From the NCBI GenBank assembly GCA_943328795.2, contig CALQBK020000018.1, forward strand, positions 1 through 46,297: a stretch of DNA of 46,297 nucleotides. The letters are read 5' to 3'. The stretch is from Bifidobacterium breve. Its GTDB lineage: Bacteria; Myxococcota_A; UBA796; SXON01. The notes under the pieces are model-generated. The model was not told where the DNA came from. It saw only the letters and a list, made by a program, of their open reading frames with translations, and ran no database searches. Each line of letters starts with the position of its first letter. The stretch's first letter is position 1. Positions 33,523 through 41,846 of the stretch are shown piece after piece. A program made the position numbers and the translations under genes.

Positions 33523-33942
33523 ATGCCCTTGAACGTCGCCGAACGCCTCCTCCTGCGCCTCGGCGCGATCCTGGTCACCCTCGCGATGGCCACGGGGCTG
33601 TTGATCGGGCTGTTCCCGACCGTGGAGCTGATCCTGTCCGCGCACTTGGCGGCGACGACCGCCGGGATCTTCATGATCGCGGTCGGCGCCGGGCTGCACA
33701 AGCTGCGGCTGTCCGACGGCGAGCGCCTGTGGCTCGTGCGCGCGATGGCGGGCTCGGGCTACCTGAACTGGATCGCGACGATGCTCGGCGCGCTGTTGAG
33801 CACGCACTTGCTCACGCCGGTGCACGGGGCTGGGGGCGCGGGGATGGCGAGCGAAGCGGTGGTCGCCGCGCTGTTGAGCACGATGGTGGTGTGCACGTTC
33901 ACGTCCCTGTGGCTCTTGGTGAGGGGCACGCGGGCTGGGTGA
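33523..33942 (+). CDS. HabA-like four-helix membrane protein (hydroxylaminobenzene mutase family)
   Basis: Integral membrane protein, 139 residues, four predicted helices. The pattern LLRLGAILVTLAMATGLLIG, LSAHLAATTAGIFMIAVGAG, GSGYLNWIATMLGALL, TPVHGAGGAGMASEAVVAAL corresponds well to hydroxylaminobenzene mutase (HabA), a membrane enzyme that rearranges hydroxylaminobenzene to 2-aminophenol during nitrobenzene breakdown, and to the broader family around it: SAHL, the G-x-F motif, the '(A/L)NW..T' motif and the 'P..G.G..G...E' loop are shared. ATG 33523 is preceded by TAGAGC at 6 bases. Its neighbour is a benzoate-CoA ligase, so a role in aromatic metabolism is a reasonable but untested reading. 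Confidence 0.65.
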   Translation: MPLNVAERLLLRLGAILVTLAMATGLLIGLFPTVELILSAHLAATTAGIFMIAVGAGLHKLRLSDGERLWLVRAMAGSGYLNWIATMLGALLSTHLLTPVHGAGGAGMASEAVVAALLSTMVVCTFTSLWLLVRGTRAG

Positions 33943-34025
33943 CGCGGACCTACCGCCACGCGCGTCATTTCGGGAGTGTAGACCCCGTGAAAGCCGCGGA
34001 TGGGCGGCCTCGGCCGGTCCCGCGA

Positions 34026-34031
34026 TAGACT
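34026..34031 (+). promoter_or_regulatory. Candidate -10 box TAGACT
   Basis: TAGACT lies 21 bases before GTG 34053 of the CoA ligase operon; same spacing as the -10 before the lipoprotein at 16244. Confidence 0.35.
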
Positions 34032-34052
34032 CCCCCGCCCCCGGGATCCCGC

Positions 34053-35615
34053 GTGAACCTCGCCCGCTACTTCCTCGACCACAACCTGGAGCACCGCGCC
34101 AACAAGGTCGCCGTGCGGTACACCCCACCCACGGACGGTCCGCTCGGCGGCCCCGAACAACAGTGGACCTTCGCGGACATGTACGCGTGGTCAAACCGGG
34201 TCGGCAACCACCTGCGCGCGCTCGGCACCCGGGAGGAGGACCGCGTGCTGTTCGCGTTAACCGACACACCGGCGTTCGCCGCGCACTGGTTCGGCGCGCT
34301 GCGCATCGGCGCCGTCGTCGCGATGATGAACCCGGGCGTGACCGCGGAGGACTGGGCGTACTACCTTGCCTATAGCCGCGCAGCGGTGTTGGTTACCGAG
34401 CGGTGCTTCGCCGACGCGTTCGCGGCCGAGATCGCGTTCGCCCTGCACCGCGGGCAGCTCCGTGGCGTGATCGTCGTCGACGCCCCGCTGGACCTGGCCG
34501 CCCAGGCCACGCTGGGGGACACGTGCGCCACGGCGGACAGCTCGCCGGACGACCCCTCGGTCTGGCTGTTCTCCTCGGGCTCGACCGGGAAGCCGAAGGC
34601 GTGCATGCACGTGAACGGCGATTTCGTGTTCAACACGGAGAACTACGCGAAGAAGGTGCTCGGGATCCGGGAAGACGACGTCACGCTCGGCGTGCCGAAG
34701 CTGTTCTTCGGCTACGCGACCGGCACGAACCTGATGTTCCCCTGGGCCATCGGCGCGACGACGTGCCTGTTCTCCGAGCGCGCGACGCCCGAGACGATGC
34801 TCACGCACATCGCCCGGTACAAGCCCACGATCCTGACAAACGTCCCGACGATGATCCACCGAATGCTGGAGCATCCCCTGTGCGCGGCGACCGACCTCTC
34901 CTCGCTGCGCATGGTGCTCTCCGCCGGCGAGGCGCTGCCCGCCGAGCTGTACCGGCGCTGGGTCGACCGTACGGGCGTCGAGATCCTCGACGGCATCGGC
35001 TCGGCCGAGCTGTTCCACATCTACCTGTCGAACCGGCCCGGCGCGGTGAAGCTCGGCACGCTCGGCACCCCGGTGCCCGGCTACACGCTACGGCTGGTCG
35101 ACGGCAACGGGGCGGACGTGCCCCCCGGCGATATCGGCACGCTGCTGGTCGGGACCGACGACGCCTACGCGGGCGCCTCCAACGCGTTCGGCTACCACCG
35201 CGACCGCGCCAAGTCCCGGGACACCTTCCGCGGGGCGTGGACCGCGACGGGTGACCAGCTGCGCGTCGACGAGGACGGCTACTACGTGTACTGCGGCCGC
35301 GGCGACGACCTGCTGAAGATCGGCGGGGTCTACGTGTCGCCGACCGAGGTCGAGAACTGCTTGCTGACGCACCCGAGCGTACGCGAGGCCGCGATCGTCG
35401 GCGTCGAGAAGGACGGGCTCGTGACCTCCGTCGCCTGCGTCGTCGTCACGGCCGAGACGCCTGGGCTCGACCGCGAGATCCAGGACCACGTGAAGCTCCG
35501 CCTCGCGCCGTACAAGTACCCACGTTTCGTGCGCTTTTACGAGGTCCTCCCCCGCAACGACCGCGGGAAGGTCGCCCGCAACGAGCTGAAGCGCGCGCTG
35601 GTCGGGACCCTGTGA
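34053..35615 (+). CDS. Benzoate-CoA ligase family protein
   Basis: ATP-dependent acyl/aryl-CoA synthetase (ANL superfamily), 520 residues, forming a CoA thioester through an acyl-adenylate. Motifs: P-loop-like A3 LFSSGSTGKPKACMH near 172-185, ENYAKKVLGIREDD and PKLFFGYATGTNLMFPW typical of benzoate-CoA ligases (BadA/BzdA/BclA), A5 DGIGSAELFHIYLSNRPG (the benzoate-ligase version of 'GxGxTE'), A8 hinge DGYYVYCGRGDDLLKIGG and A10 NDRGKVARNEL with the catalytic Lys near 507. GTG 34053 is preferred by the -10 at 34026. The stop overlaps the creatininase-family gene (GTGA), which itself overlaps the glycosyltransferase gene, so three genes are translationally coupled. The exact aryl or acyl substrate is open. 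Confidence 0.9.
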   Translation: MNLARYFLDHNLEHRANKVAVRYTPPTDGPLGGPEQQWTFADMYAWSNRVGNHLRALGTREEDRVLFALTDTPAFAAHWFGALRIGAVVAMMNPGVTAEDWAYYLAYSRAAVLVTERCFADAFAAEIAFALHRGQLRGVIVVDAPLDLAAQATLGDTCATADSSPDDPSVWLFSSGSTGKPKACMHVNGDFVFNTENYAKKVLGIREDDVTLGVPKLFFGYATGTNLMFPWAIGATTCLFSERATPETMLTHIARYKPTILTNVPTMIHRMLEHPLCAATDLSSLRMVLSAGEALPAELYRRWVDRTGVEILDGIGSAELFHIYLSNRPGAVKLGTLGTPVPGYTLRLVDGNGADVPPGDIGTLLVGTDDAYAGASNAFGYHRDRAKSRDTFRGAWTATGDQLRVDEDGYYVYCGRGDDLLKIGGVYVSPTEVENCLLTHPSVREAAIVGVEKDGLVTSVACVVVTAETPGLDREIQDHVKLRLAPYKYPRFVRFYEVLPRNDRGKVARNELKRALVGTL

Positions 35616-36340
35616 GCACGCCGCAGCGCCTGGGCGAGCGCACCTCCCCCGCGTCCGGGCTCGCCGGTCGGTGGGCCATCCTCCCCGTCGGGAGCTGCGA
35701 GGCCCACGGGCCCCACCTGCCGCTGGACACCGACGTCCGCATCGCCGAGGAGACCGCGCTGCGCGCAGCCCGGTCGCTCGACGCAGTCGTGCTCCCGGCG
35801 CTGCCCTACGGCGTGACCGAGTACGCCGGCGCGTTCGACGGCACGCTCTCGGTCCCCGCCGCCGTCGTGATCGCCAGCATCGACGCGGTCGCCCGCGCAG
35901 CCGTGCGCAAGGGCGCGGTCGGCGTCGCGATCACCAACGCGCACTTCGAGCCCGCGCACATCGACGCCATCTTCGCTGCCGTCGCGGGGCTCGCGGATCT
36001 CGGCGCGCCCGTCGTGTTCCCCAACGTCGCGTCCCGGCGCTACGCCGGCCGGCTCGGCGAAGAGTTCCCCACCGGGGCGTGCCACGCGGGCGACTACGAG
36101 TCGAGCATGATCCTGGCGCTGCGCCCGGACCTGGTCGACCAGCCGACGATGCACGCGCTCCCTGCCGTGCCGATCAACCTGGCGGGCGCGATGCGCGCGG
36201 GCGCCAAGGACTTCGTCGAGGCCGGCGGCACCGACGCCTACTTCGGGTGGCCCGCACGGTCGGCGGCCGCGACCGGCGAGGCGCTGCTCGACACCCTCGC
36301 GGCGATCGTCGTCGAAGCGGTGAGCGCGGTCCCCCGTTGA
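35612..36340 (+). CDS. Creatininase-family amidohydrolase
   Basis: Metal-dependent amidohydrolase of the creatininase superfamily, 242 residues. Metal-site phrases: LPVGSCEAHGPHLPLDTD (Glu and His near residues 29-40), PYGVTEYAGAFDGTLSV, TNAHFEPAHIDAI in place of the usual 'NGHGGN' loop and GACHAGDYESSMILAL (His/Glu pair). The family includes creatininase, MftE of mycofactocin maturation and enzymes of flavin/lipid metabolism. No mycofactocin precursor or radical SAM maturase is in the window, so MftE is not assumed. GTG 35612 overlaps the CoA-ligase stop; the stop overlaps the next TTG start. Reaction unknown, class confident. Confidence 0.82.
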   Translation: MSTPQRLGERTSPASGLAGRWAILPVGSCEAHGPHLPLDTDVRIAEETALRAARSLDAVVLPALPYGVTEYAGAFDGTLSVPAAVVIASIDAVARAAVRKGAVGVAITNAHFEPAHIDAIFAAVAGLADLGAPVVFPNVASRRYAGRLGEEFPTGACHAGDYESSMILALRPDLVDQPTMHALPAVPINLAGAMRAGAKDFVEAGGTDAYFGWPARSAAATGEALLDTLAAIVVEAVSAVPR

Positions 36341-37755
36341 CGCCCGGGCGGGCAACGCGGGAGCTGCAAGCAGCCGGGCTGATCGCAGCGCTCACCGTCG
36401 CGCGGCTGGTGGTGGCCGCGAAGCTGCCGTTGGTCGACGACGAGGCGTACTACTGGACCTGGTCGACCCGCCTCGCGGCCGGGTACTACGACCACCCGCC
36501 GGCGGTCGCGTGGGTGATCGCGGCCGGCACGGCGGTGTTCGGGAAGACCGCCCTCGGGGTGCGCGGCGCCGGGATCGTGCTCACCGCCCTCGGGTCGGTC
36601 GCGCTGCTGCCGCTGGTGGAGTCCCCGTTGCTGCTGGCCGCGATCCTCGGCGGAATGCCGTTGTTCGCGCTCGGCGGCTTGCTCGCGACGCCGGACGTCC
36701 CGCTGCTCGCGGGCTGGATGGTGGCGGTCGCCGGGCTCGGGCGGGGGGCGCTCGACGGGCGCCTGCGGTGGGCGGTGCTGGCGGGGCTCGGCGGCGGGCT
36801 CGCGCTGATGGGCAAGTACACCGGCGCCGGGCTGTGGCCGCTCGCGACCGTGGCGCTGCTGGCGGCTGCCTCGCGCGCGACGTTGGCGGCGACCGCGGGG
36901 CGGCTCGCGATCGCCATCTGCGTGATGGGCGTCGTGGCGCTGCCGAACCTCGCGTGGGAGCGCGACCACGGCTGGGTCAGCGTGCTCTTCCAGCTCCACC
37001 ACGGGCTCGCGGCTACGGCGGCGCCCGGGCTGCGCGGGGGGGCGGAGTTCCTCGGGGCGCAGCTTGGCCTCGCCTCCCCGGTGCTGTTCTTCGCGGGGCT
37101 GATCGCCGCCGGGCGGATGGCGCGGCCGGGGCTCCTCTCCCGCGGGCCCGTCGCGCTGCTCGCGTTGGCGACGAGCGCGCCCGTGCTCGGCTTCTTCACG
37201 TTCGCCGCGACGCGCTCGCGGCCCGAGGTGAACTGGGCGGCGCCGGCCTTCGTGGGGTTCGCGCTGCTGCTGGCCGGGCCGAAGGGCTCGCCCCCGTCGC
37301 CCCGCGCGAGCCGGGCGGCGTGGGTCGGCGTCGGGGTCGCGGCCGCCTTGAGCGTGCTCGTCACCGCCCACGCGTTCCACCCGTTCCTGCGCATCCCGAA
37401 GGACCCGGTCGGCCGGCTCGGCGAAGGCGCGCAGATGGCCGACTCGGTGCGCGCGTGGGGCGTCGAGCGCGTGTGGACCACGCGCTACCAGGAGGCCGCG
37501 CTGTTGCTCTGGTACGACGAGGGCCTCCAGGTCACGACCGTGCCCGACGTCGACCGCACCGACCAGTTCGACGTCTGGCGGCTCGAGGACCCCGCGTGGC
37601 CCCCCCAGCTCTTCGTGCGCCCGTATCGCTCGGGCGAGCCGACCGTTATCGACGCCACCTGCACCCGGGGCAGCCCGAACGTGGTGAGCGAGCACTGGGA
37701 CGACGGCACGGCAAAGGCGCGCTGGCAAGTGTACGAGGTCACCGACTGCCGGTGA
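36337..37755 (+). CDS. Glycosyltransferase family 39-type membrane protein
   Basis: Polytopic transferase that would move a sugar from a polyprenyl-phosphate donor, 472 residues with about ten hydrophobic helices. The catalytic N-terminal loop PLVDDEAYYWTWSTRL followed by AAGYYDHPPAVAW is diagnostic of the PMT/ArnT (GT39/GT83) family; Asp-Asp-Glu before AYYW is the active-site cluster. Helices include the VLTALGSVALLPLVESPLLL segment, GPVALLALATSAPVLGFFTF and WVGVGVAAALSVLVTAHAF; the C-terminal 110 residues are soluble and probably periplasmic (LWYDEGLQVTTVPDVDRTD). TTG 36337 overlaps the creatininase stop by four bases (TTGA); no better start follows before the catalytic motif. Acceptor may be lipid A-type lipid, glycan or protein. 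Confidence 0.82.
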   Translation: MTPGRATRELQAAGLIAALTVARLVVAAKLPLVDDEAYYWTWSTRLAAGYYDHPPAVAWVIAAGTAVFGKTALGVRGAGIVLTALGSVALLPLVESPLLLAAILGGMPLFALGGLLATPDVPLLAGWMVAVAGLGRGALDGRLRWAVLAGLGGGLALMGKYTGAGLWPLATVALLAAASRATLAATAGRLAIAICVMGVVALPNLAWERDHGWVSVLFQLHHGLAATAAPGLRGGAEFLGAQLGLASPVLFFAGLIAAGRMARPGLLSRGPVALLALATSAPVLGFFTFAATRSRPEVNWAAPAFVGFALLLAGPKGSPPSPRASRAAWVGVGVAAALSVLVTAHAFHPFLRIPKDPVGRLGEGAQMADSVRAWGVERVWTTRYQEAALLLWYDEGLQVTTVPDVDRTDQFDVWRLEDPAWPPQLFVRPYRSGEPTVIDATCTRGSPNVVSEHWDDGTAKARWQVYEVTDCR

Positions 37756-37761
37756 TGGGGG

Positions 37762-37796
37762 GAGGTTGACGATCGCGATCGACCTGACCCCTGGCC
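37762..37796 (+). repeat. Direct repeat copy 1 flanking the MopE-repeat gene
   Basis: The last 24 bases (from TCGCGATCGA to ACCCCTGGCC) match 39707-39730 at 23 of 24, with weaker similarity extending about 12 bases to the left (GGAGGTTGACGA versus GGAGTTGGCGC). It lies just after the glycosyltransferase gene and 7 bases before the stop of the MopE-repeat gene. Confidence 0.6.
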
Positions 37797-37803
37797 CCCT
37801 TGG

Positions 37804-39558
37804 CTACGGGCAGTCCGAGCCGTCGCAATCCTGGTCGATCCCATCGGCGCAAACCTCCGACTCGTCCGGGCTCACGCCTCCGTCTGCGTCATCACAGTCG
37901 CCGCAGAACCCGGTGACGCCGTCGATGTCGGCGTCCTCGTTCTCAGACGATGGGCCCAGGGTGATGACCTGGACGAAGAGCGCGGTGGTCGACACCGTGC
38001 CAGGGCAGGTGAAGCCCAACGGGCACCACCCGATGGGAACCAGCCCCGACTGCTCCGAGAGGTCGGGGGCGCCGTCCCAGTTCTGGAACATGTCGTCCGT
38101 CGTGACGGCCACGAAATAGTAGCGACCGGCGACGATGTCCGCGTCAAGGGCCCCGGAGCTGGCCCAGGTATCGTACGTGTTGTCGCTCCAGCAGGATGCA
38201 CCAGACGAAGCGGCGATCTGGGTGTAGGTGCCCGTGAGCGATGTGGCCTCGTAGACCCACCAGCCCCCGCACACGCTCCACAACACCGCGTCCCCGTACA
38301 TCTGGACCTCCTCGATCCGGGCGTTCCCGGTAGCGTAGTAGTAGTTTCCAAACGTTCCGTCGTGTTGGCCATACTCGAGGTAGCTGGTGTCCCCGAAGTT
38401 CGCGGTGAACGAGCCGGTCTGCCCGGAGGCGTCGGTGTACCCGTCCACGTCGTTGTCCACCCCATCGCAGACCTCGATGGCGCCGGTGTAGATCCGCGCG
38501 TCCGAGTCGTCAGGATCGGTGCAGTCGTACTCCCCGTCTCCATCCACGTCGATCGTGTCGTCCACCACCGCGGTGCAATCGTTGTCCACGCCGTCGCAGA
38601 TTTCCGTCGCGTCCGGGTTGACGGTCCCAAGCGCCTCGTCGCAGTCGCCCGCCCGTGCCACGTGGCCGGCGGGCGCATCGCACGAAATGGTGCTGCCGGT
38701 CGCTCCGCCGTAGCCGTCCGAATCCGCGTCCGGGTACCAGGTCGTCTCGCCTGTCGCGCCCGCTTCGTCTGTGTGGCCATCGCAGTCGTCGTCAACGCCG
38801 TTGCACGCCTCGATCGCGGCCGGGCTGACCGCCCCGTTTGCTTCGTCGCAGTCCCCGTGCTGTCCGACGTAGCCATCCGGCGCGTCACAGGCCTGCGCGC
38901 TGGTCGTGCCCCCGTAGCCGTCCCCATCCGTGTCCGCGTACCACCACGTCTCGCCCGCCGCGCCGGCCTCGTCGGTGGTTCCGTCGCAGTCGTCGTCGAT
39001 GCCGTTGCACGACTCGGTCCCGGACGGGTTGACGAACCGGTTCGTGTCGTCGCAATCGCCGCCCTGCGCGATGGAGCCGTCGGGCGCATCGCACGATTCG
39101 GCGATCAAGGCCCCGCCAAAGTCATCCGAATCCGCGTCCGCGTACCAGGCGGTCTCCCCCGCCGCCCCCGCCTCATCGGTCCCACCATCGCAGTTGTCGT
39201 CGATGCCGTTGCACGCCTCGCCCGCCCCGGGGCTCACCGCCCCGTTCAGGTCGTTGCAGTCCGTTGCGTCCGCGACAAAGCCGTCGGGCTGTGCGCAAGC
39301 CTGGACATCCGAAGCCCCAGCGACGCCGTACCCATCGTCGTCCGCGTCAACGTGCCACAAGGTCGCGTCCACCGCGTCGTCCTCGTCAACGCTGCCGTCG
39401 CAGTCATTGTCGACACCGTCACAGGCCTCCGCGTCTGGAACGCACGCCACGTCATCCGGCGCAGAGTCGAGCGGGGCCGCCCCGTCCCCTTTCGGCTGGC
39501 AGGCGGTCAGGCCGAAGCCGACGAACAACAAACCAAAGCGCATAAATTTTGACGACAT
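37804..39558 (-). CDS. Large MopE-repeat lipoprotein
   Basis: Secreted lipoprotein, 584 residues. ATG 39558 (or 39543, five codons later) opens MRFGLLFVGFGLTAC with lipobox LTAC. Residues about 35-350 are five to six tandem units of roughly 50 residues: CNGIDDDCDGTTDEAGA, GETWWYADTDGDGYGG, CDAPDGYVGQHGDCDEANGA, VSPAAIEACNGVDDDCDG. They are rich in Asp and paired Cys and match the MopE/thrombospondin-3-like putative metal-binding repeats. A beta-rich globular domain follows (about 380-540: ARIEEVQMYGDAVLWSVCGG, AGRYYFVAVTTDDMFQNW), then a final repeat unit ENEDADIDGVTGFCGDCDD, ending CDGSDCP. Calcium- or copper-binding, surface or adhesive roles are inferred from the family. The gene is bracketed by near-identical short direct repeats. 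Confidence 0.85.
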   Translation of the reverse strand: MSSKFMRFGLLFVGFGLTACQPKGDGAAPLDSAPDDVACVPDAEACDGVDNDCDGSVDEDDAVDATLWHVDADDDGYGVAGASDVQACAQPDGFVADATDCNDLNGAVSPGAGEACNGIDDNCDGGTDEAGAAGETAWYADADSDDFGGALIAESCDAPDGSIAQGGDCDDTNRFVNPSGTESCNGIDDDCDGTTDEAGAAGETWWYADTDGDGYGGTTSAQACDAPDGYVGQHGDCDEANGAVSPAAIEACNGVDDDCDGHTDEAGATGETTWYPDADSDGYGGATGSTISCDAPAGHVARAGDCDEALGTVNPDATEICDGVDNDCTAVVDDTIDVDGDGEYDCTDPDDSDARIYTGAIEVCDGVDNDVDGYTDASGQTGSFTANFGDTSYLEYGQHDGTFGNYYYATGNARIEEVQMYGDAVLWSVCGGWWVYEATSLTGTYTQIAASSGASCWSDNTYDTWASSGALDADIVAGRYYFVAVTTDDMFQNWDGAPDLSEQSGLVPIGWCPLGFTCPGTVSTTALFVQVITLGPSSENEDADIDGVTGFCGDCDDADGGVSPDESEVCADGIDQDCDGSDCP

Positions 39559-39697
39559 GCGCGAAGGCACCATGCGGGTCCTCACGCCGTCACCTCTACG
39601 CGAGCGAAACCTCCTCCCCCGCCGAAAGCCTTCGTCGTCACCCGAATCCCCGGGAGCGAGGGGGTGACCGCGACCGAGAAAGGCGAGGAATTCTGGG

Positions 39698-39730
39698 AGT
39701 TGGCGCTCGCGATCGAGCTGACCCCTGGCC
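39698..39730 (+). repeat. Direct repeat copy 2
   Basis: Second copy of the 24-base sequence at 37773-37796 with one mismatch (C to G), in the same orientation, 1934 bases away. The peptide read through both copies keeps conservative changes (I/L, T/A, D/E), so both may derive from coding sequence. Confidence 0.6.
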
Positions 39731-40022
39731 TGCAAGTTCGCCACCGGACGATCGGCCCCGAAGGCGCGAAGGGCAGAAGCAGGGGTTGGTGGCGGCGCTC
39801 GCCGTCGTGCCTGATCCACCCAGCACCAACGCGCGCGACCCGCGCCGACGCCTGGATCCGACCTTCGAGCCTTCGTGGCAAAGTCGCTATGGTCCAAGCC
39901 CGCGGCGACCGGCAAAGCAGCTATACATACCGCCCGAGCGGAAGGAATCGGCGGCGCTCTCCCGCTCGGCGGACATGCGCTACCCTCACGAAAGGCCACT
40001 CGCGCCCGGCCCGCTCTAAAGC

Positions 40023-40028
40023 TACACT
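40023..40028 (+). promoter_or_regulatory. Candidate leaderless -10 box TACACT
   Basis: TACACT, then CGCCAG, then the ATG of the Uma2 gene. The same spacing of six is found before the lectin gene and before the second Uma2 copy (TAAGCT). Confidence 0.45.
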
Positions 40029-40034
40029 CGCCAG

Positions 40035-40637
40035 ATGCCTGGTGCCGCCGTCGCCCGCGTCTCCTACCGCGAGTACCTCGCTGCCGAGGAGCAGAGCGAC
40101 GTAAAGCATGAGTACTGCGATGGCGTCGTCGTCGCGATGGCGGGGGGCACCCCGGACCACTCGCGGCTCAAGAGCAACCTGCTGTTCCGCCTCAGCGTGG
40201 CGCTGGATGGAAAGCCGTGTCGGCCGTTCGACTCCGACCTGCGCGTTCGGGTTCCCGCGACAGGACTGGTCACATACCCCGACGTGAGCGTCATCTGCGG
40301 GACGTTCCAGCCTGACGCCGAAGACTCGAGCGCCGCGACCAACCCGACGGCGCTGTTCGAAGTCCTGTCGCCCTCCACAGCGGGCTACGACCATGGCGAG
40401 AAGTTCGACCACTACGCGAAGCTCCCGTCGTTGGCCGCGTACGTCCTGGTCGACCACACCCGCCCCCACGTGGACCTGTACACGCGGAGCTCAGACGGCA
40501 GCTGGGCGCGCAGAGGCTACGGCCCGGGCGAACGTGTCCTGGTCGACGCGATAGGCGTTTCGCTCGTGGTGGACGAGATCTACGAGGGGTGGGCTGCGCT
40601 GCGCGAGACGTTGCGTGCGGCGACTGCGGCACGGTAG
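40035..40637 (+). CDS. Uma2 family (DUF820) restriction-endonuclease-fold protein
   Basis: PD-(D/E)xK nuclease-fold protein, 200 residues, full length for the family. Visible: YREYLAAEEQSDVKHEYCDG at the N terminus (the 'KHEy.dG' phrase), VAMAGGTPDHSRLKSNL, CRPFDSDLRVRVP, then the catalytic-site region TYPDVSVICG (Asp), ALFEVLSPSTAGYDHGEKFD (Glu and Lys) and YVLVDHTRPHVDLYTR. Uma2 genes are abundant and often clustered in Cyanobacteria, Myxococcota and Planctomycetota; biological function is unsettled. A damaged paralogue lies at 45538. ATG 40035 has a -10 box six bases upstream, implying a leaderless transcript. The thiolase gene follows 21 bases after the stop. Confidence 0.88.
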   Translation: MPGAAVARVSYREYLAAEEQSDVKHEYCDGVVVAMAGGTPDHSRLKSNLLFRLSVALDGKPCRPFDSDLRVRVPATGLVTYPDVSVICGTFQPDAEDSSAATNPTALFEVLSPSTAGYDHGEKFDHYAKLPSLAAYVLVDHTRPHVDLYTRSSDGSWARRGYGPGERVLVDAIGVSLVVDEIYEGWAALRETLRAATAAR

Positions 40638-40658
40638 GGTGATAGACCGCGGGGCGAG

Positions 40659-41846
40659 GTGCCCGTGCCCGTCCCCGTGATCTGCGCCCCCCTGCGCACC
40701 CCTATCGGCCGCTTCGGCGGCGGCCTCGCTGACGTCCGCTCGGACGACCTGGCGGCGCTCGTGCTGAAGTCCGTGGTCGAGCGCACCGGGGTCGACCCCG
40801 CGTCGATCGACGAGGTGATCCTCGGCTGCGCGAACCAGGCGGGCGAGGACAACCGCAACGTGGCCCGGATGGCGAGCCTGTTGGCTGGCTTGCCGCAGAG
40901 CGTGCCCGGGTACACCGTCAACCGGCTGTGCGCGTCCGGGCTCGAGGCGGTGAACAACGCGGCTCGAATGATCCGCACCGGCGACGCCACGCGCGTGCTC
41001 GTCGGCGGCGTGGAGTCGATGTCGCGGGCACCGTACGCGATGCCTCGCGGGGCCGTCGCTCCGAAGTTCGGCAACCTCACGATCTACGACACGTCGCTCG
41101 GGTGGCGTTTTCCGAACCCGAAGATGGAGGCCCTGTTCCCGCTCGAGGGCATGGGCGAGACCGCGGAGAACCTGGTGGAGCGCCACGGCATCACGCGGGT
41201 GGACCAGGACGCGTTCGCCGTCGAGAGTCACCGCCGGGCCGTAGCGGCCGAGGCCAGCGGCGCGTTCGACGCCGAGCGCATCGCCGTCCCGCGCGGCAAG
41301 CTCGAGCCGCTGGTGAAAGACGAGGGCCCGCGCGCTGACAGCACGATGGAGGGCCTCGCGCGGCTCAAGCCCGCGTTCCGGCAGGGCGGGACCGTGACGG
41401 CCGGCAACTCCAGCACGCTCAACGACGGCGCCGCCGCCATGCTCGTCGTGGACGAGGCGCACAGCGCGGGGCTCAACCCGGTCGCGCGGATCCTTGGCTG
41501 CGCGAGCGCCGGGGTCGACCCGCGCGTGATGGGCATCGGCCCGGTCCCGGCGATCCGCAAGCTGCTGGAGCGGGCGGGGATGGGCGTCGACCAGGTCGAC
41601 CTGTTCGAGCTCAACGAGGCGTTTGCGGCCCAGTCGCTCGCGGTGGTCCGTGAGCTCGGCCTGGACCTCGCGCGGGTGAACGTCAACGGCGGGGCGATCG
41701 CGCTCGGGCACCCGCTCGGGTCGTCCGGCGCCCGCATCCTCGCCACGTTGATCTACGCGCTGCGGGCCCGCGGCAAGCGGTACGGCGTCGCCAGCCTGTG
41801 CGTCGGCGTCGGCCAAGGTGTGGCCACGCTGATCGAGGTGCTCTGA
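40659..41846 (+). CDS. Acetyl-CoA acyltransferase (thiolase)
   Basis: Thiolase cleaving 3-oxoacyl-CoA with CoA to acetyl-CoA and a shortened acyl-CoA, 395 residues. Active-site residues: nucleophile Cys near 90 in [15 protein letters not shown], His near 350 in [18 protein letters not shown] and the second Cys near 381 in SLCVGVGQG, where the usual 'CxGxGxG' keeps its frame but reads [20 protein letters not shown] carries the conserved Asn-Glu. Features such as the early [18 protein letters not shown] and PYAMPRGA segments are close to beta-ketoadipyl-CoA thiolases (PcaF/PaaJ type), but general FadA-type use is also possible. GTG 40659 is the first of several in-frame GTGs. Its stop overlaps the hydratase start (TGATG), so it heads a beta-oxidation operon. 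Confidence 0.9.
   Translation: MPVPVPVICAPLRTPIGRFGGGLADVRSDDLAALVLKSVVERTGVDPASIDEVILGCANQAGEDNRNVARMASLLAGLPQSVPGYTVNRLCASGLEAVNNAARMIRTGDATRVLVGGVESMSRAPYAMPRGAVAPKFGNLTIYDTSLGWRFPNPKMEALFPLEGMGETAENLVERHGITRVDQDAFAVESHRRAVAAEASGAFDAERIAVPRGKLEPLVKDEGPRADSTMEGLARLKPAFRQGGTVTAGNSSTLNDGAAAMLVVDEAHSAGLNPVARILGCASAGVDPRVMGIGPVPAIRKLLERAGMGVDQVDLFELNEAFAAQSLAVVRELGLDLARVNVNGGAIALGHPLGSSGARILATLIYALRARGKRYGVASLCVGVGQGVATLIEVL

Larger units (their letters stand above)
39559..40034. other. 476-base gap, no supported gene
   Basis: Lies between divergent genes. Contains the second direct-repeat copy and a short stretch that in the plus frame reads FWELALAIELTPGLQV, similar to LTIAIDLTPGP at copy 1; this could be a gene remnant. 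Near the right end are AT-richer bases with CTATACATACC and TACACT. Longer frames here have Arg/Pro/Ser composition typical of shadows. Nothing else is seen. Confidence 0.5.

Noticed and set aside
35612..36340. Mycofactocin locus (MftE)
   Set aside because: Only a creatininase-family gene is present; no precursor, radical SAM maturase or chaperone gene is nearby.
38600..39430. Regular repeats in the MopE gene as a CRISPR array
   Set aside because: The periodicity is a coding repeat of about 150 bases with divergent bases and a continuous reading frame.
39664..40104. Plus-strand frame across the gap before the Uma2 gene
   Set aside because: Only about 20 codons look protein-like; the rest is Arg/Ser/Pro shadow and it runs into the Uma2 gene in another frame.
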